NCBI GenBank assembly: GCA_944472135.2
Contig: OX235263.1
Location: 34,587,379 to 34,651,378 of the forward strand
Length of the DNA: 64,000 nucleotides
DNA from: Trichobilharzia regenti
Lineage: Eukaryota > Platyhelminthes > Trematoda > Strigeidida > Schistosomatidae
Direction: 5' to 3'
In this document: positions 32,701 through 44,820 of the stretch, in pieces
Numbering within the stretch: the first letter of the stretch is position 1
How the letters are laid out: each line of letters opens with the position of its first letter
Program-made: the position numbers and the translations under genes
The notes under the pieces: generated by a model
Database searches by the model: none
What the model saw: only the letters and a program-made list of their open reading frames with translations
Told to the model about the DNA's origin: nothing

Positions 32701-34500
32701 TACACACGGTAGTCAAACGCCTTTTCGTACGTGAAGTATATACTTCTCCAAATACCCACTGCGAACTGTACGACTATGCCTTAGAATTAACTATTTCCTT
32801 CAAATTCAATTTCCGCGTTTCCCAACGTACTATTCGCGATCTCACTCAAACATAGTGTAATTTTACAACTGCATGTTCATCGACTTTGACAATTCAATTC
32901 GATAGTGGGCGATTTCTCAATCCCTAATATTCTGTGTAGTCTATTGGATTTGTGAGCAATATACAAAGCTTGAGTGTAATGGATTAATTTTTTGGAAAAT
33001 CTCTCGTGGAATATCTAGTTATGATAACTTGTTGTAGTTGTTATCTGTTTTTCTCCTAGACTGGTTATCATTGTTCTGACATTTGCATATCATACTTTCA
33101 CTTCGTGCTCATTATTTGTCTTTATCCGCATCAGATCTCTAAGTTCAATGCTTCTCTCTGTGACTGCACGATACAGTGATAGTGTGTTGTTTTACCACTC
33201 GATATAGTTTGAGTGAATCAAGGAAGCGCTGGACTATTTTATGATTTCTTTAGTGTGTGATTCGTGTGAACAGAATTTTTGTGAATATTCTACTTGATTT
33301 TGAGGTCCTCTCAAAAGTTCAAATTCGGTTAACTTATTCACCCTATGATAGTTATTTTGTACTTTAAGTATCTTTTGTCTATATAGCTTGAAACTGCCAG
33401 ACCATAGGATGCAACGAACGGTTCCCTGTGTTCACACCGCAACGATTCGGATGTGCTTGGTACATACTGGTTCATGGAAGCGCATTCTACACACACTTCA
33501 GTATATCTAGATAACATTCTGTGTGCTTATTTAATGGTGTCTAGTTGGTATCAGTGATGAAGAGAATATCTTTTATAAATTTGTCAATTACTGGAGTCAG
33601 TGCATGACATATGGCCACTTATTCGATTTCAAATGGTGTGGAAACGAGTTTAACGTGCTCTTCTTCCACTTTGTATATGTTATGCGTGATCACTTGCTCC
33701 AAATAAATAGCTTCGACTGTATTCGAACTGAAGTCGGTGACGTGTATATGTCTTCAAGCTTTTGTTTGCAAATAAAACAGCTGATCCAATTGCATCTACC
33801 ACAGGGTTCATGTGTATGAATAACACAATTCACAATTTGTGCTTTAATAACTCTCTCTCTCTCCTCTCAGGAGTATCTGAAGCACATTTTACCTTATGGA
33901 ATCAGTCTCCTAACAGTCACCTGATGACCGATCTGCTGACGTTACTCCATCTTCAAAGACGACAGCCCACTGCAAAAATACTCAAACTTGAACTCAAATA
34001 ATAACCACACTCCACCACAGTCAGTAGTTCATTGAAGCTTGAATTCATGATGAGAAAGCGGTTTAGCAGATAAATGATATATTAAATTTAATTCCAAAAA
34101 GAAATATTTACGAAAGCTTCTACAATCTACTTGTATTCAGTAGTACGTCGACCTTGACGTTAGTCTAGATACGTCTCTTCAATATGCTGTATGAAAATAA
34201 ATTCAAATCATCAGTTTAGTTGGATAAATATTAGTGGTAAAAGAACAAAGCAACATGCATACTGGAAGGAAGAATGATTATTATTCATGGAGTCCGCGAA
34301 TTCTGAAAATTTTCGGTGAGTGATAATTTGAATCTTCATTATTTGTCCGAGCATACGAGTTGCTACATTTCTATAATTCACTATCGGTCGTATGAATTTC
34401 CCTAGTTTGCAAAACCTCGGTGACATCATTGAAATGTGCATGTGTATTCTCATACATTCATGACACCATCTATTTACAGCTGCCATAGTATTATTCATTG
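29704..34500. other. No securely supported gene; several mirrored small frames
   Basis: Contains a continuation of the LINE-tail-like repeat of 6385-7010 at 29704-30240. Beyond it are mirrored open frames, of which the longest is the 85-codon plus frame 32477-32734 (MRFTRHGVNLVDGFICELTEY...), mirror 52918-53175 minus. None has a recognised family. Possible minus-strand micro-exons 32053-31970 and 31252-31201 correspond to those described on the right arm. The MEG 3' region at about 34100-34500 is uncertain. Confidence 0.4.
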
Positions 34501-34554
34501 GTGGTTATACACACGGTTACTCACAACGCCACTCATGATGATTTCACCATTCGA

Positions 34555-37500
34555 CTAAACAGGCGTATTCGAGGCTGTAATTTCAACCACACATTCATGA
34601 GTCAACATTTGAGTTGAGTGGTGGCACTCCAGTCGACAGTGGAAAATGTTGCCTAAGTGTTGCAATGAGTACATGAATTCTGTGTTGTAGTTTCCTCCTC
34701 GTCATCCTCCACACTTTCACATTTCGTGCATTTGAAACTCGATTCGCCATTGGATTAACATACCGTTGTATGCCAAGATGTGGAAATATAATGCGAAATA
34801 AATCTCACCTGTCAACACCTCCAATTGGGTTGTGTACAGTTTCTGCAAAACTAGAAATAATAAAACATTTTGTGAAATATTTGAATTTTCCAGTGAAAAT
34901 GATTGCTGTATATCACTGCGTTTGTCTGATAACTAACATTAGAGAGGCACCGACTATTCGCTCAATCACATCACTTCCTTCACAATGTTTATCATACATA
35001 ATTTCGATAGTGAAGTTTACCAATGCAGAGAAAATGAACTCACAGTTGTAAATCCCATACTTGTGTTGGTGGTAGAATACTCCTTCGATTTCTGAATTCA
35101 ACTGATCCAGATCTGAAATAATTCACAAACGAATATCTAGCAGAATGCTTTCCACAGAATAATACAGTGACATTCGAACTCGAAACCTGTTTCGCGCGCA
35201 CATTCAAGCAACTGATTAATCTACAAACTCATCCACTTGAATGATATCGTCGCACGTTGTCCAAACTGCTATCATCAGGGCAGAATGTCAGTACTCGTTC
35301 ATTCCCACAGTTAACGAATTGTTTTCCAGTGTGCGTTTCTACTGACAATCACACCATCTACACAGTTTTATTTGTAAACGACTGACAACATTCTAAGCAC
35401 TGGACTTGTTCATCCTCCTTCAGATATCATTCTTGACTCTTTGAAAATGCTCATTATTGAATATTGTATAACAAGTGGACACTCATGAATTCAAATCATG
35501 ATGAAAGTATTGTGACGGATGAAAATATACTTTTATCGTGAATGTATGTGAAAATGTTATTCATTTCAACATGAATGTAAATAAGGAGCAAATGAATACC
35601 TTTGGGACTCGCTGGAGGTAGGTTTTGGAGACATTTTTCCAAAGGAAACTCCTTCATCTTTTCTATTTATGGATGAGCAACAGTAACAAAACAGTTTGAT
35701 TATTAAGATAAATTCACATCACATGTGTGGAGACTGGATTCGTGAAAATCACTACTCCACACTGACAAAACAATTCAGACTGAATGGTGCATGCAATAGA
35801 ATGCTACTTACCCTGATATGCTGACGATTCTTCCACGCAACAATTCACTACATCGCTTAAATCCGCCTCACCGTCTGTAAATAGATAAGTTTCACACACA
35901 TTGATCCAGTTCTATTGTTTTCAATGTAATATTTATGCACAATTATTCAAACTGAACACAAACACAATCACAATTCAGACGAAAAAAATATGTCTACTGA
36001 TTTACAGATTGTAAATGAGTATCCAAAATGAGAAATACTCAGTTGAACATCTGTCGTCAATCACTTCCTCGTGCTCCATGTATGAGGAAATTCTCCCTCT
36101 TTATTTGACGTTAGCAAATAAAAAGCATGCATGAAATACTGGTTGAGATGTTAGCACGAGAATATACGCCAGGTCAATTTTGTTAGCCAGAATATTGATG
36201 CGAAATAATTATCATGGTAATTAAGTAAATAGGTATAGAAACTATTTACAATATTTACTTACTTTCAGGGAGACGTTCTGCAAGAGCTTGAAAGATAAAC
36301 AGAGGTTAGTATATTCAGTAGATCTGATCAATTTGTAAATAAGAAACTTGTAAACGATTCATCACTCTGCAGTCAGATAGGTGTTAATTATTGAAATGAC
36401 AGCGTGAAAGAATATTATCAATTGTAAGTGTATTAGGAGGTAGATTTCTAATTTATTAAATGAAATCACAAATGTAGTGAATAAATTTCGTGAATAAAAT
36501 TTCAGTTTAATTGAAAAAAAATACTAGAACGCACTGTCGAATACTGTCACTCCCCATTTGTATTCATATGCAGTTTTCAGACAATCCAAATCTAAAATAC
36601 ATCGTTCGTAATTTCAATACACTCGGTTTGCTTACGTTTTTCTATTGCATCTTGTGATGTTGGATTCTGACTGAAAATCCTCTCTAGGAAAACAGAAAAT
36701 TGAAGGAAAGCGTTGAATGTTTACAACTTTTGTTGACGTATATTTCGTGTGTCATTATCTTTTACATACTAGACAACATGATGTATTGTTGTCGTCATAA
36801 TAATCACTTTGAAAGTATAATTCAGGGCATATTTTCGTCAACGTGAAAATATTATCGCAGATATAGATTTTGGTTTTATTTACCTTTAATGGTTTGTACT
36901 CTCCCTTCTGCTCCTGCCAGATCAGAAATTATTCCAAGTGTAATATCTATGGGGAGACGAGAACACCTTGTATGAACTGTCATGTAGTAAGTAAGGTCAT
37001 TGAATACAAGTGAATAACACACAGTGAAATAGTTTCATTGAAGACGTCTCTGAAGGCATATCAGTTAAGGCAGTTACTATAATTTGATAATCAATTTGCG
37101 GCACTGTCTCCGTGTCAGTCATTCTCCACACAATATTTTTTTAATGATATTATATCAATTTTCGAGTCATCAAGGAAGTTCATCGCAGCAAAAATCATTG
37201 TAAGTCTTTTGTCAGTCTTATGCTATTGTCGTGATAAACTGTCAAGCTGACTGATAAACTCAAACATTATGCATTTGAAACATACTTACTTTTTACTATG
37301 GTAAGGCGTTCTCTAAGTATTTTTACATCCCACGGTTCACCTTCAACTTCAATGAAGAATTGTAAAGGAGAATTATTATTCAGAGAAACACTTTCAGAAT
37401 ATTGAAGATTATTAGACAAACACACTATACAAATTACAAAACGTGTTACTGTACAACTGTTATTCTAGACTACTTCTGAATAAAAACTAAGTTGAAAGAT

Positions 37501-37779
37501 GCCTTCGCTGTTACACTGCTGGTCACCATCTATCAAGCAAGATACATTTGAGGTGACAGCACATATCAAATTGACCATTGTGCAGTGACAGCTCAGCCAG
37601 TGAGAAGGACCCATGTAAGTAACCGGCGAAATATTCAACAGTCCCTGTGAATAAGGCGAAAACTTCATAGGGAATAGACCACAAACATACAGTCTTTCGA
37701 AGAAATGCTTACCTTCATTTATGGCTGCAAAAGCCAACAGAGTGATGACAGTTATGTGGCTGTATGCAAAGTAGTTCAT
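34555..37779 (-). CDS. Micro-exon gene (MEG), left-arm copy, secreted protein
   Basis: Minus-strand mirror of the gene at 47872-51097. Exons: 37779-37713 (signal peptide), 37346-37290, 36946-36884, 36683-36636, 36286-36263, 35874-35812, 35662-35600, 35112-35044, 34850-34809, and a tentative last exon 34574-34555. Every internal exon has a length divisible by three, all splice junctions are phase 1, and donors are gtaag/gtaaa/gtgag/gtatt-like. In exon 4 the codon before the donor reads Lys here and Asn in the right copy (IEK against IEN), the only visible amino-acid difference. In schistosomes such genes encode small secreted, often variable proteins. The family of this MEG is not recognised, and its 3' end is unsure. 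Confidence 0.85.
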
Positions 37780-37807
37780 CTTCTTATGGTAAGTGAATTT
37801 CCTCTCC

Positions 37808-37815
37808 CTTATATA
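37808..37815 (-). promoter_or_regulatory. TATA box of the left MEG copy
   Basis: Minus-strand TATATAAG, 28-35 bp upstream of the ATG at 37779. A CCAAT-type motif lies about 50 bp further upstream (around 37860). Position suits a very short 5' UTR. Confidence 0.6.
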
Positions 37816-37839
37816 TCTATCGCAACCAGCAGCCACAGT

Positions 37840-39141
37840 TAATGTTGTAATCTGTTGATTGGTTGATTATAATAATCATAATTTCATCGTTCATTTGGGG
37901 AACACTGAAAGTGTTGTGATTGGTGAGTGAAACAACGTCTCATGATGTCAGGTGACTCACATAATGAATCGGTGGAATCTGATAGATGTTGTGAAATCCA
38001 TCAGTCTGCAGAAACACTTTAATACAAATTGTAACAATAATTCACGTGATGACGTCCACATGAAGAAAGCACACTCGCGATACGTTATGGACGATCAGAA
38101 GTGTAGAGCCATCCAACTCTACGAAGGTTTTAATAGGCCATACTCGTCTGTAGCTTAACCTGAATATTTTATTCGTTGCAAGTTAACATTCAACACACTT
38201 TGATATATTCTGAGCTGGAATCATTTATGTTAATGGCTATCAATAAATCCTTGATTAGTCTCCATAGTGAAATCTCATGAATGTCGAAATACAACAGTCA
38301 GTGCAGGCCATTTGGAATCCGGAGAGATATTGTATTGGGGCAACTAGAATTACAAACCAGACGGTCATTTAATTGCAGCTGAAATCTGGTCATCAGGGAT
38401 TTGGAATACAGTGAGAATAAACAAGTAAATCACCCGACTATACACTCATAATCCACAGATACATACGTTACACGGGTTAGTTATATTCAGTGATGTGAAT
38501 GAAACGTGAATACTACAAAAATATAAAAAATAAATAGAGTAAAGCGAATGTGAGTCCTACTCAAGAAGGTAATGATGCAATAAAGGGATTATATCGTGAA
38601 AAGTAATAAAATAATAGCACAAAAGACACGAAAAATAGCTATGATAATAATAATCAGCGAAGGGTGGGGAATGGAGTGGAGATTACTAGGTGAGAGAGGG
38701 TAGGATGTAGGTGAATATATATGATCACCGTATAGTATTCACTGGTCAACACCATGGATTAATGCGGTGATTTTGAAATCATTCTCATTTTCGGCTCATC
38801 CGCGTATATACTTCTCTACAAAATTTGTGAAACTTCCATTTTCTTACCCGACAGTTTTCAGATTCCAGACGAAAATGCGGAGAACAAATCACAGAATTAC
38901 CGATTTATCTACAAGCCTCAATATAAGCACCAAATTCAGTCATCACCATAGGTATCAATCAGAGTAACATTGACAAACAGCGACATCACAAACAACGTCA
39001 ACAGTTGTGTAAGTTGATATCAAAAATGCTTTCAACAGAAGTGCGCACATCATTTATAACATATTTGGCTGCCTCTTGACATAGAGGAACCAGGAAACCC
39101 AACATCCATCCAACGCATTAATTCCACTACTATTAATTATT
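37840..39141. other. Upstream region of the left MEG copy; no other gene supported
   Basis: Includes mirrored small frames (37952-38158, 38767-38967) that lack family signatures. This and the mirror at 46501-47810 form the divergent upstream regions of the two MEG copies. Right and left copies differ by an 8-bp tandem duplication near 46630 (present in the right arm). Confidence 0.45.
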
Positions 39142-39151
39142 ATTTCTTTTG
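39142..39151. other. Empty site matching the LINE insertion in the right arm
   Basis: Left-arm sequence runs without interruption where the right arm carries a CR1-like LINE of about 3.25 kb (43249-46494). The site is an A-rich tract (reads AAAAGAAA on the minus strand) in the tail of an RTE remnant. Confidence 0.85.
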
Positions 39152-39530
39152 CTTCCGAGTGCAGCATATGCCTTCAACAACACATCTCCATTCTCTTCTT
39201 TTTCCTTCCAACCTCTTCAGCTGAGTCCACGATTGTCCAAACTCCTTCATCTCTTCCTCACACGACTTCCCTCACGTCACTCTAGGATGATTCACTCGTC
39301 GCTATTAATTTGAGTTGCACACGATGACCTGGTGCGCATACCCGATCCGTCCATCCCCATTGTATCCTATTTATTTGTTGAGAGATCGGCTCTCGCCTGT
39401 TGTTTTCTTCCCAAAGCTTCGTGTTGCTAATTCTGCATGGCCTGCCACTTGATCTTCATAAACGAGCGAAGGCAGCTGTTGATGAACGTTTGTAATGTGT
39501 TGGAAAACCTTCTCGTGACACACAGCACAT
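39152..39530 (-). pseudogene. RTE-like LINE C-terminal remnant (left arm)
   Basis: Minus-strand mirror of the segment 42870-43248. It carries the block EEMKEFGQSWTQLKRLEGKR and WRCVVEGICCTRKQK, equivalent to EELKEYGLTWMEVKSTAEDR and WRRAAEALCSTGNPRE of the RTE element in this window. Only the last 100 or so residues are readable, with stops. Confidence 0.65.
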
Positions 39531-39574
39531 CACTCAACCCCTTTTCCCCTACAATTTGTTAATTCAAGAATTCT

Positions 39575-39890
39575 GCCCTTTTTCCATTATTTTCGCCATC
39601 ATTCTTCCCTGGACTTCCCAAAACAGACTTTGTCATATTAAGTAGAACACTGGAGACTGTGAGTAGGGTTGATGGTGTGATTTTGACTGAGCTAGCTGAC
39701 ATCACTGTCAATAGACAGTTGAATTATTGCAAGCATTTGTCTAAGGTTATCTTGTCTGATACCACCAAACATCTTCTGTATTCTTAACTTTCTCCTTATA
39801 TCTCTTCGGTAAAACCGGAAGACACTTAATAAGAATTTCTGCTCGTGCATATAAGTATAGAAATTCTACGATACCATATTTAGTACGGGT
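39575..39890 (+). pseudogene. CR1-like LINE C-terminal remnant (left arm)
   Basis: The plus strand reads SPSFFPGLPKTDFVILSRTLETVSR and then NRQLNYCKHLSKVILSD with LLYS, matching SPLVFPGLLKKDFASLRRALKAVSR and CKKLANTILSDPKHPLYTH of the CR1-like LINE. A nested old fragment beside the RTE remnant. Mirror copy at 42505-42820, minus. Confidence 0.65.
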
Positions 39891-40249
39891 TTTGTGTGGA
39901 GAGAGAGTCGGATGTCAGACAAGAACTTATAAACTTTGTAAATCAGTAAGTGAACAGCGAAGTATAAGCAAAGATTATTATTACGTGTATTATCTGTGAC
40001 ACCATCTACCCAGACTTCATTACGTTTCCATCGACATTCTGCTTTTAGTGGTTCCATAATTAATATTATTATTACTGTTCTAAATTTTATGTATTTACAT
40101 CTTTATAAAAGGAGATGATTCCATATTAATTTGTTTATTAGATGTATCACATAGTGATACAGTATTATTTACTGGATGATGTTTCTAACAAAAGTTATTG
40201 TTCATAATCATATAAACTGTATTCACACGATTTTGAAACGGGGCACTCA

Positions 40250-40915
40250 GATTATTCCCCGTCAACTGGAATGCTTGAGTCGTTGTTGCGGTGAACAATC
40301 TGACTGGATTGATCATCACACTGAAGTTATAAATCTGAGGCAGAATACACACAACGGACAGTGGTGAAGTGCATTTCGGAAGGCCAAATGTGAGACGCAA
40401 ACGATTCAGTTGACTGGTGATTTGAGTCAGTCGCCTCGTGTACAGCATGTAACCTGAATCAGCAGGACAGTGGAAGACATTCATCCAACTGATTCACTCT
40501 CATTTTCAAGTGTTCTTTAACATTCTACACAATACACTGGCTAAAAATCTCTCATTTCGTGAAAATACTTCTAAAATTAAATAATTAGTAACACTGAGAC
40601 ACTTTCATAAAACAAACAACGCATGAAGTTCACCTGAAACCACACAAATAATTCCACACTGTGTAAATAGTTCTATCATACCATATCAGACACGTTTCAT
40701 GCGTTATTTTCATGTGTGGGCTAGTGATCATTGATTATGATCACTAATGAGGAGGTCGGATACTTTCTAAAAATATCTACGCTTCCATTGTTTCTACTCA
40801 CTGTTTCTACTCAGAATATCAGTGATGTGAATGAATAAAAACGACAAATGCACGTCATATTATTTTTGTAATTCACTTGACGAAACTGGTGGATGAGTTG
40901 TCTGATCCAGTAGTG
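40250..40915 (+). repeat. Direct repeat unit, copy B (copy A at 7595-8257)
   Basis: Lies in the spacer of the large palindrome and matches copy A across about 660 bp. Inside the palindrome it begins where arm homology ends (about 40239). Confidence 0.75.
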
Positions 40916-41039
40916 GTGGCGATCATTCTGATTGTAGTGATTAATCGTTTTCGCCTCGAATGAATCCGTTTCACTGATCATCATAGAGACTATGGGAGAT
41001 AGCTTTGATTACTCCTATGTTTCGCTTGTCCATTAGTTT
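40916..41039. other. No recognisable feature
   Basis: Short unassigned stretch between the direct repeat unit and the Penelope remnant. Confidence 0.4.
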
Positions 41040-41955
41040 ACTAATAATAACAATAATGTGTTAAACACTGGTGTTTACAGGAAACCCACACATTCATACA
41101 GATATTTGAACTTCCGATCATCCATTCCTATGTCAGTAAAAATAGGATTGGTGAAATGTTAAAATGACAACGGGGCACAGAAACTAAGTAGTACCAAGGA
41201 AAATCTAAGATAGGAAGTGATACACATAAAAGAAGCCTTGAAACTTAGTATTTACCCGGATAAATTAGTCAGGAAATATGTATGGAAATGTAAAAATAAA
41301 TAATGATAGTAGCGATATTGATAATAATAATAATGATAACAATAATAATGTTAATAATAATAGTGATAATAATTATATTAATGACGACACCAACGTTGAG
41401 GAATCTAAATCATCAGTAGTAATTCCATACAAGGAAGGAACCTCGTAAACCTTACTCAGTATTCTTAGCAAGGCAGGAATAAAAGTGACTGGCATTCAAA
41501 TCTACACACTCAATTAGAAACAAGCTTTGCCGGTTAACGGATCCTATGAAGCCTACAAAACAAAACAATTTATTTTATCTTATACCCCACTGCAATGATT
41601 GTCAGGTCAAATACATAGGTCAAATTAGCAGGACAGGGGCAGTCAGACTAGCCGAACATAAAAACCTAGAGAAATATAGATTGGTTGACCCGAATAACAT
41701 AAGAAATCTAGAGAATACCTCAGCTATAGCACTACATGCAATCACATACTACCATAAAATAGGATGGGATAAGATGAGATAATAGTTTTAAAAATCTAAT
41801 GTAACATCAGGGTGGAGGGAGAGATTGATAACAGAAGCTTTGTTTATCGAATCAACTGCAAATACCTGTAATAGGAATGATTCAACACCTGTCAAACATA
41901 TCTGGGAAATTTTGCTACCCATGCGTCAAATAGGAGAAGACAAATGAAAATCATA
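41040..41955 (+). pseudogene. Penelope-like element remnant, copy 5, with GIY-YIG frame
   Basis: Starts with TGVYRKPTHSYRYLNF (about 41070-41120), the block after the RT catalytic box in Penelope elements. An asparagine/aspartate-rich linker (about 41290-41410) and a GIY-YIG frame (41546-41782) follow: NLFYLIPHCNDCQVKYIGQI and SRTGAVRLAEHKNLEKY, with YIG at 41612-41620 and the conserved R-L-x-E-H-K. The frame is open for 78 codons, but the RT part has stops. Homologous to the 1-1765 and 16060-16870 copies. Confidence 0.8.
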
Positions 41956-41959
41956 AATT

Positions 41960-42151
41960 TAAAAAACTTTTTTAATTACAGTTTGATTCCACACTATATT
42001 TTTAGTACAAGTGCGAAATTTTCAGCATGGATATCGGTAGCCCAATTTTTACAGGCCAACAATACATATCAGGTGTGCGTCAACAGGGGATCGAACTTCG
42101 GACCATATACATGATCGCTGAGAGTCCTAACCGCTGTGCCACCGACGCACT
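41960..42151 (-). mobile_element. tRNA-derived SINE at the palindrome boundary
   Basis: Minus-strand SINE with head at about 42150 (A box TGGCACAGCGG on the minus strand, B box AGTTCGATCCC) and tail containing GCTGAAAATTTCGCACTTGTAC with an A-rich end near 41962. Arm homology between 40238 and 42155 stops right at its 5' end. Several substitutions make it older than the copy at 12 kb. Confidence 0.8.
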
Positions 42152-42504
42152 CAAAGTTCGAATCAAGTGATTACAATTTATATGATTATGAACAATAACT
42201 TTTGTTAGAAACATCATCCAGTAAATAATACTGTATCACTATGTGATACATCTAATAAACAAATTAATATGGAATCATCTCCTTTTATAAAGATGTAAAT
42301 ACATAAAATTTAGAACAGTAATAATAATATTAATTATGGAACCACTAAAAGCAGAATGTCGATGGAAACGTAATGAAGTCTGGGTAGATGGTGTCACAGA
42401 TAATACACGTAATAATAATCTTTGCTTATACTTCGCTGTTCACTTACTGATTTACAAAGTTTATAAGTTCTTGTCTGACATCCGACTCTCTCTCCACACA
42501 AAAC

Positions 42505-42820
42505 CCGTACTAAATATGGTATCGTAGAATTTCTATACTTATATGCACGAGCAGAAATTCTTATTAAGTGTCTTCCGGTTTTACCCGAAGAGATATAAGG
42601 AGAAAGTTAAGAATACAGAAGATGTTTGGTGGTATCAGACAAGATAACCTTAGACAAATGCTTGCAATAATTCAACTGTCTATTGACAGTGATGTCAGCT
42701 AGCTCAGTCAAAATCACACCATCAACCCTACTCACAGTCTCCAGTGTTCTACTTAATATGACAAAGTCTGTTTTGGGAAGTCCAGGGAAGAATGATGGCG
42801 AAAATAATGGAAAAAGGGCA
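42505..42820 (-). pseudogene. CR1-like LINE C-terminal remnant (right arm)
   Basis: Mirror of 39575-39890; same translation on the minus strand. Adjacent to the RTE remnant. Confidence 0.65.
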
Positions 42821-42869
42821 GAATTCTTGAATTAACAAATTGTAGGGGAAAAGGGGTTGAGTGATGTGC

Positions 42870-43248
42870 TGTGTGTCACGAGAAGGTTTTCCAACACATT
42901 ACAAACGTTCATCAACAGCTGCCTTCGCTCGTTTATGAAGATCAAGTGGCAGGCCATGCAGAATTAGCAACACGAAGCTTTGGGAAGAAAACAACAGGCG
43001 AGAGCCGATCTCTCAACAAATAAATAGGATACAATGGGGATGGACGGATCGGGTATGCGCACCAGGTCATCGTGTGCAACTCAAATTAATAGCGACGAGT
43101 GAATCATCCTAGAGTGACGTGAGGGAAGTCGTGTGAGGAAGAGATGAAGGAGTTTGGACAATCGTGGACTCAGCTGAAGAGGTTGGAAGGAAAAAGAAGA
43201 GAATGGAGATGTGTTGTTGAAGGCATATGCTGCACTCGGAAGCAAAAG
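42870..43248 (+). pseudogene. RTE-like LINE C-terminal remnant (right arm), host of the LINE insertion
   Basis: Mirror of the 39152-39530 remnant. A frame from about 43144 reads MKEFGQSWTQLKRLEGKRRE and then WRCVVEGICCTRKQ, and is interrupted after base 43248 by the CR1-like LINE. The apparent continuation of that frame into the LINE (KTLAACLNLG and on) is fortuitous. Confidence 0.7.
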
Positions 43249-43399
43249 ACCTTGGCGGCCTGCTTAAATCTTGGGCTACCAGTTACTTCAAACATTACAA
43301 ATCATATTGCATCTAATTTCTCATTTCTAATTGATATTTTAATCAATAAATCTTATTCAAATATGACCTCAAATCGGATTATTTATTCTCGTGAATATC

Positions 43400-44820
43400 T
43401 AATATCTCTAAAACCTACTGATCTGCAACTCCATAAAAAAGACAAGAAAAAGCATCATTCCGGCTGGCAGAGAGCATTAAAAAATACCCCTATTCAATTC
43501 ATGACTGTTCCCGCAATTATGAGTACCAATTGTCGCTCCCTGCCGGCTAAAATTAACTGTCTTCAATCGCTGGTGTCTTCCATTATATATCATAATACTG
43601 GGATCATATCACTTCAAGAAACATGGCTCCATGATCTATATGATGACAATCTAGTGTATCTAAATAATTTCAAACTATTCAGACAAGATCGGTGTAGTTC
43701 CAGGAAGAAACGCGGTGGCGGTGTTGCCATCTTCATCAATTCACAATGGTGTACGTCTAATAATGTATGTTTCAAATTCTCTAGTGATAATATTGACTGT
43801 CTCACCGTTAAGTGTCGACCTAGACATTTGTCTAAATACAACTACATTTACATCTCGAACATGTATATTGCTCCTGGATGCAACTCCACAGAATTATCTT
43901 TATTTGCGGATGAATTTACTTCCCTTGCTGCCACCTCCTTCGGAAATTCCTTGTCTATAGTTACTGGTGATTTTAATTCTAGTGACCACAGCTTCCTAAT
44001 TTCACTTGGACACGATAATATTGTCAACTTCCCGACCAGAATGGACAACACTCTTGACCTTGTTTTTACAAACGATGCAGGAATATTTGAAGCTCGAAAA
44101 AGAGCCCCACTACTAAATTCAGATCACTGTATCATAAAAATATTGCCCAAAGTATATGGAAAGCAGCACAAAAGGGTCTTCTCATACCTTGGAAAGAAAA
44201 CACAACACAGATGTTATTCCCATGACAACATTCTGAACCTAAGGTCCATGTTAAAAGACACAAACTGGGATCTATTTACTGAACAAGCTCTTGATAACAC
44301 AATTGCCAACATAACACATTATCTTAATTTCTGTCTTGATGTTTGTTGTCCAAAAGAGACAATCTTCTTAAAACTCGATCGCTTCTCCTCTTCTCAACTC
44401 AAAAAGCTCCGCCGTGAAAAAGAAAGGTTCTTCAAAATGAAAAACAAATCTGGTGTTAAGAGAATGAACACTTTGATTAAGCTTGAATTACAAAGATTGA
44501 ATGCTCTCTATAACCAGAAGTTTCTTTCATGTAAATCCCCATCAAATATGTGGAAGTTATTAAAGGAAATCACAGGTGGTAAGCAAATGTTGAATGATAT
44601 TTCTGTAGATGTTAACATGCTAAATGAATCCTTCATATGTATCCCAGCAAATGTTATGATTCCTAACTCAAATAGTGTAAACAATGACTGCTTCTCATGC
44701 TTAAACACATACGATGTCCTCAAGTGTCTTCAATCTCTCAAGCCTACTCAGTCCCTCGGTCCTGATGGTGTTCCTGCTGTTATCCTTAAGAGTGTGCCGA
44801 CATCTTGTGTTCCCCGCTAA
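43400..44820 (+). CDS. LINE ORF2, AP endonuclease and linker (first frame)
   Basis: Endonuclease signature in order: MSTNCRSL (conserved Asn, ATG at 43519), SLQETWL (catalytic Glu, near 43612), NMYIAPG (Tyr), VTGDFNS (Asp/Asn, near 43965) and NSDHCII (Ser-Asp-His, near 44118). A basic linker follows and then the start of RT (SLGPDGVPAVILKS). The frame ends at 44818-44820 after reading VPTSCVPR; alignment to the 20.3 kb fragment (KKCVDILSCPLT) shows RT resumes in another frame from about 44805. One missing base near 44790-44796 explains it. The domain cleaves target DNA to prime reverse transcription. Confidence 0.85.

Larger units (their letters stand above)
21643..40238. repeat. Large palindrome, left arm (18.6 kb seen)
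   Basis: Reverse complement of the right arm. Positions pair with a nearly constant coordinate sum: 85643 at 21.7-23.2 kb, 85648 at 25 kb, 85652 at 30-32 kb, 85651 at 37-38 kb, then 82393-82394 inward of 39142 because of a LINE in the right arm. More than 20 open frames of identical or near-identical sequence recur on opposite strands. The true outer end lies at or left of 21643. Confidence 0.97.

Noticed and set aside
43144..43260. Long open frame joining the RTE remnant to the LINE endonuclease
   Set aside because: The left arm shows that the LINE inserted at 43248/43249; the in-frame join is accidental.
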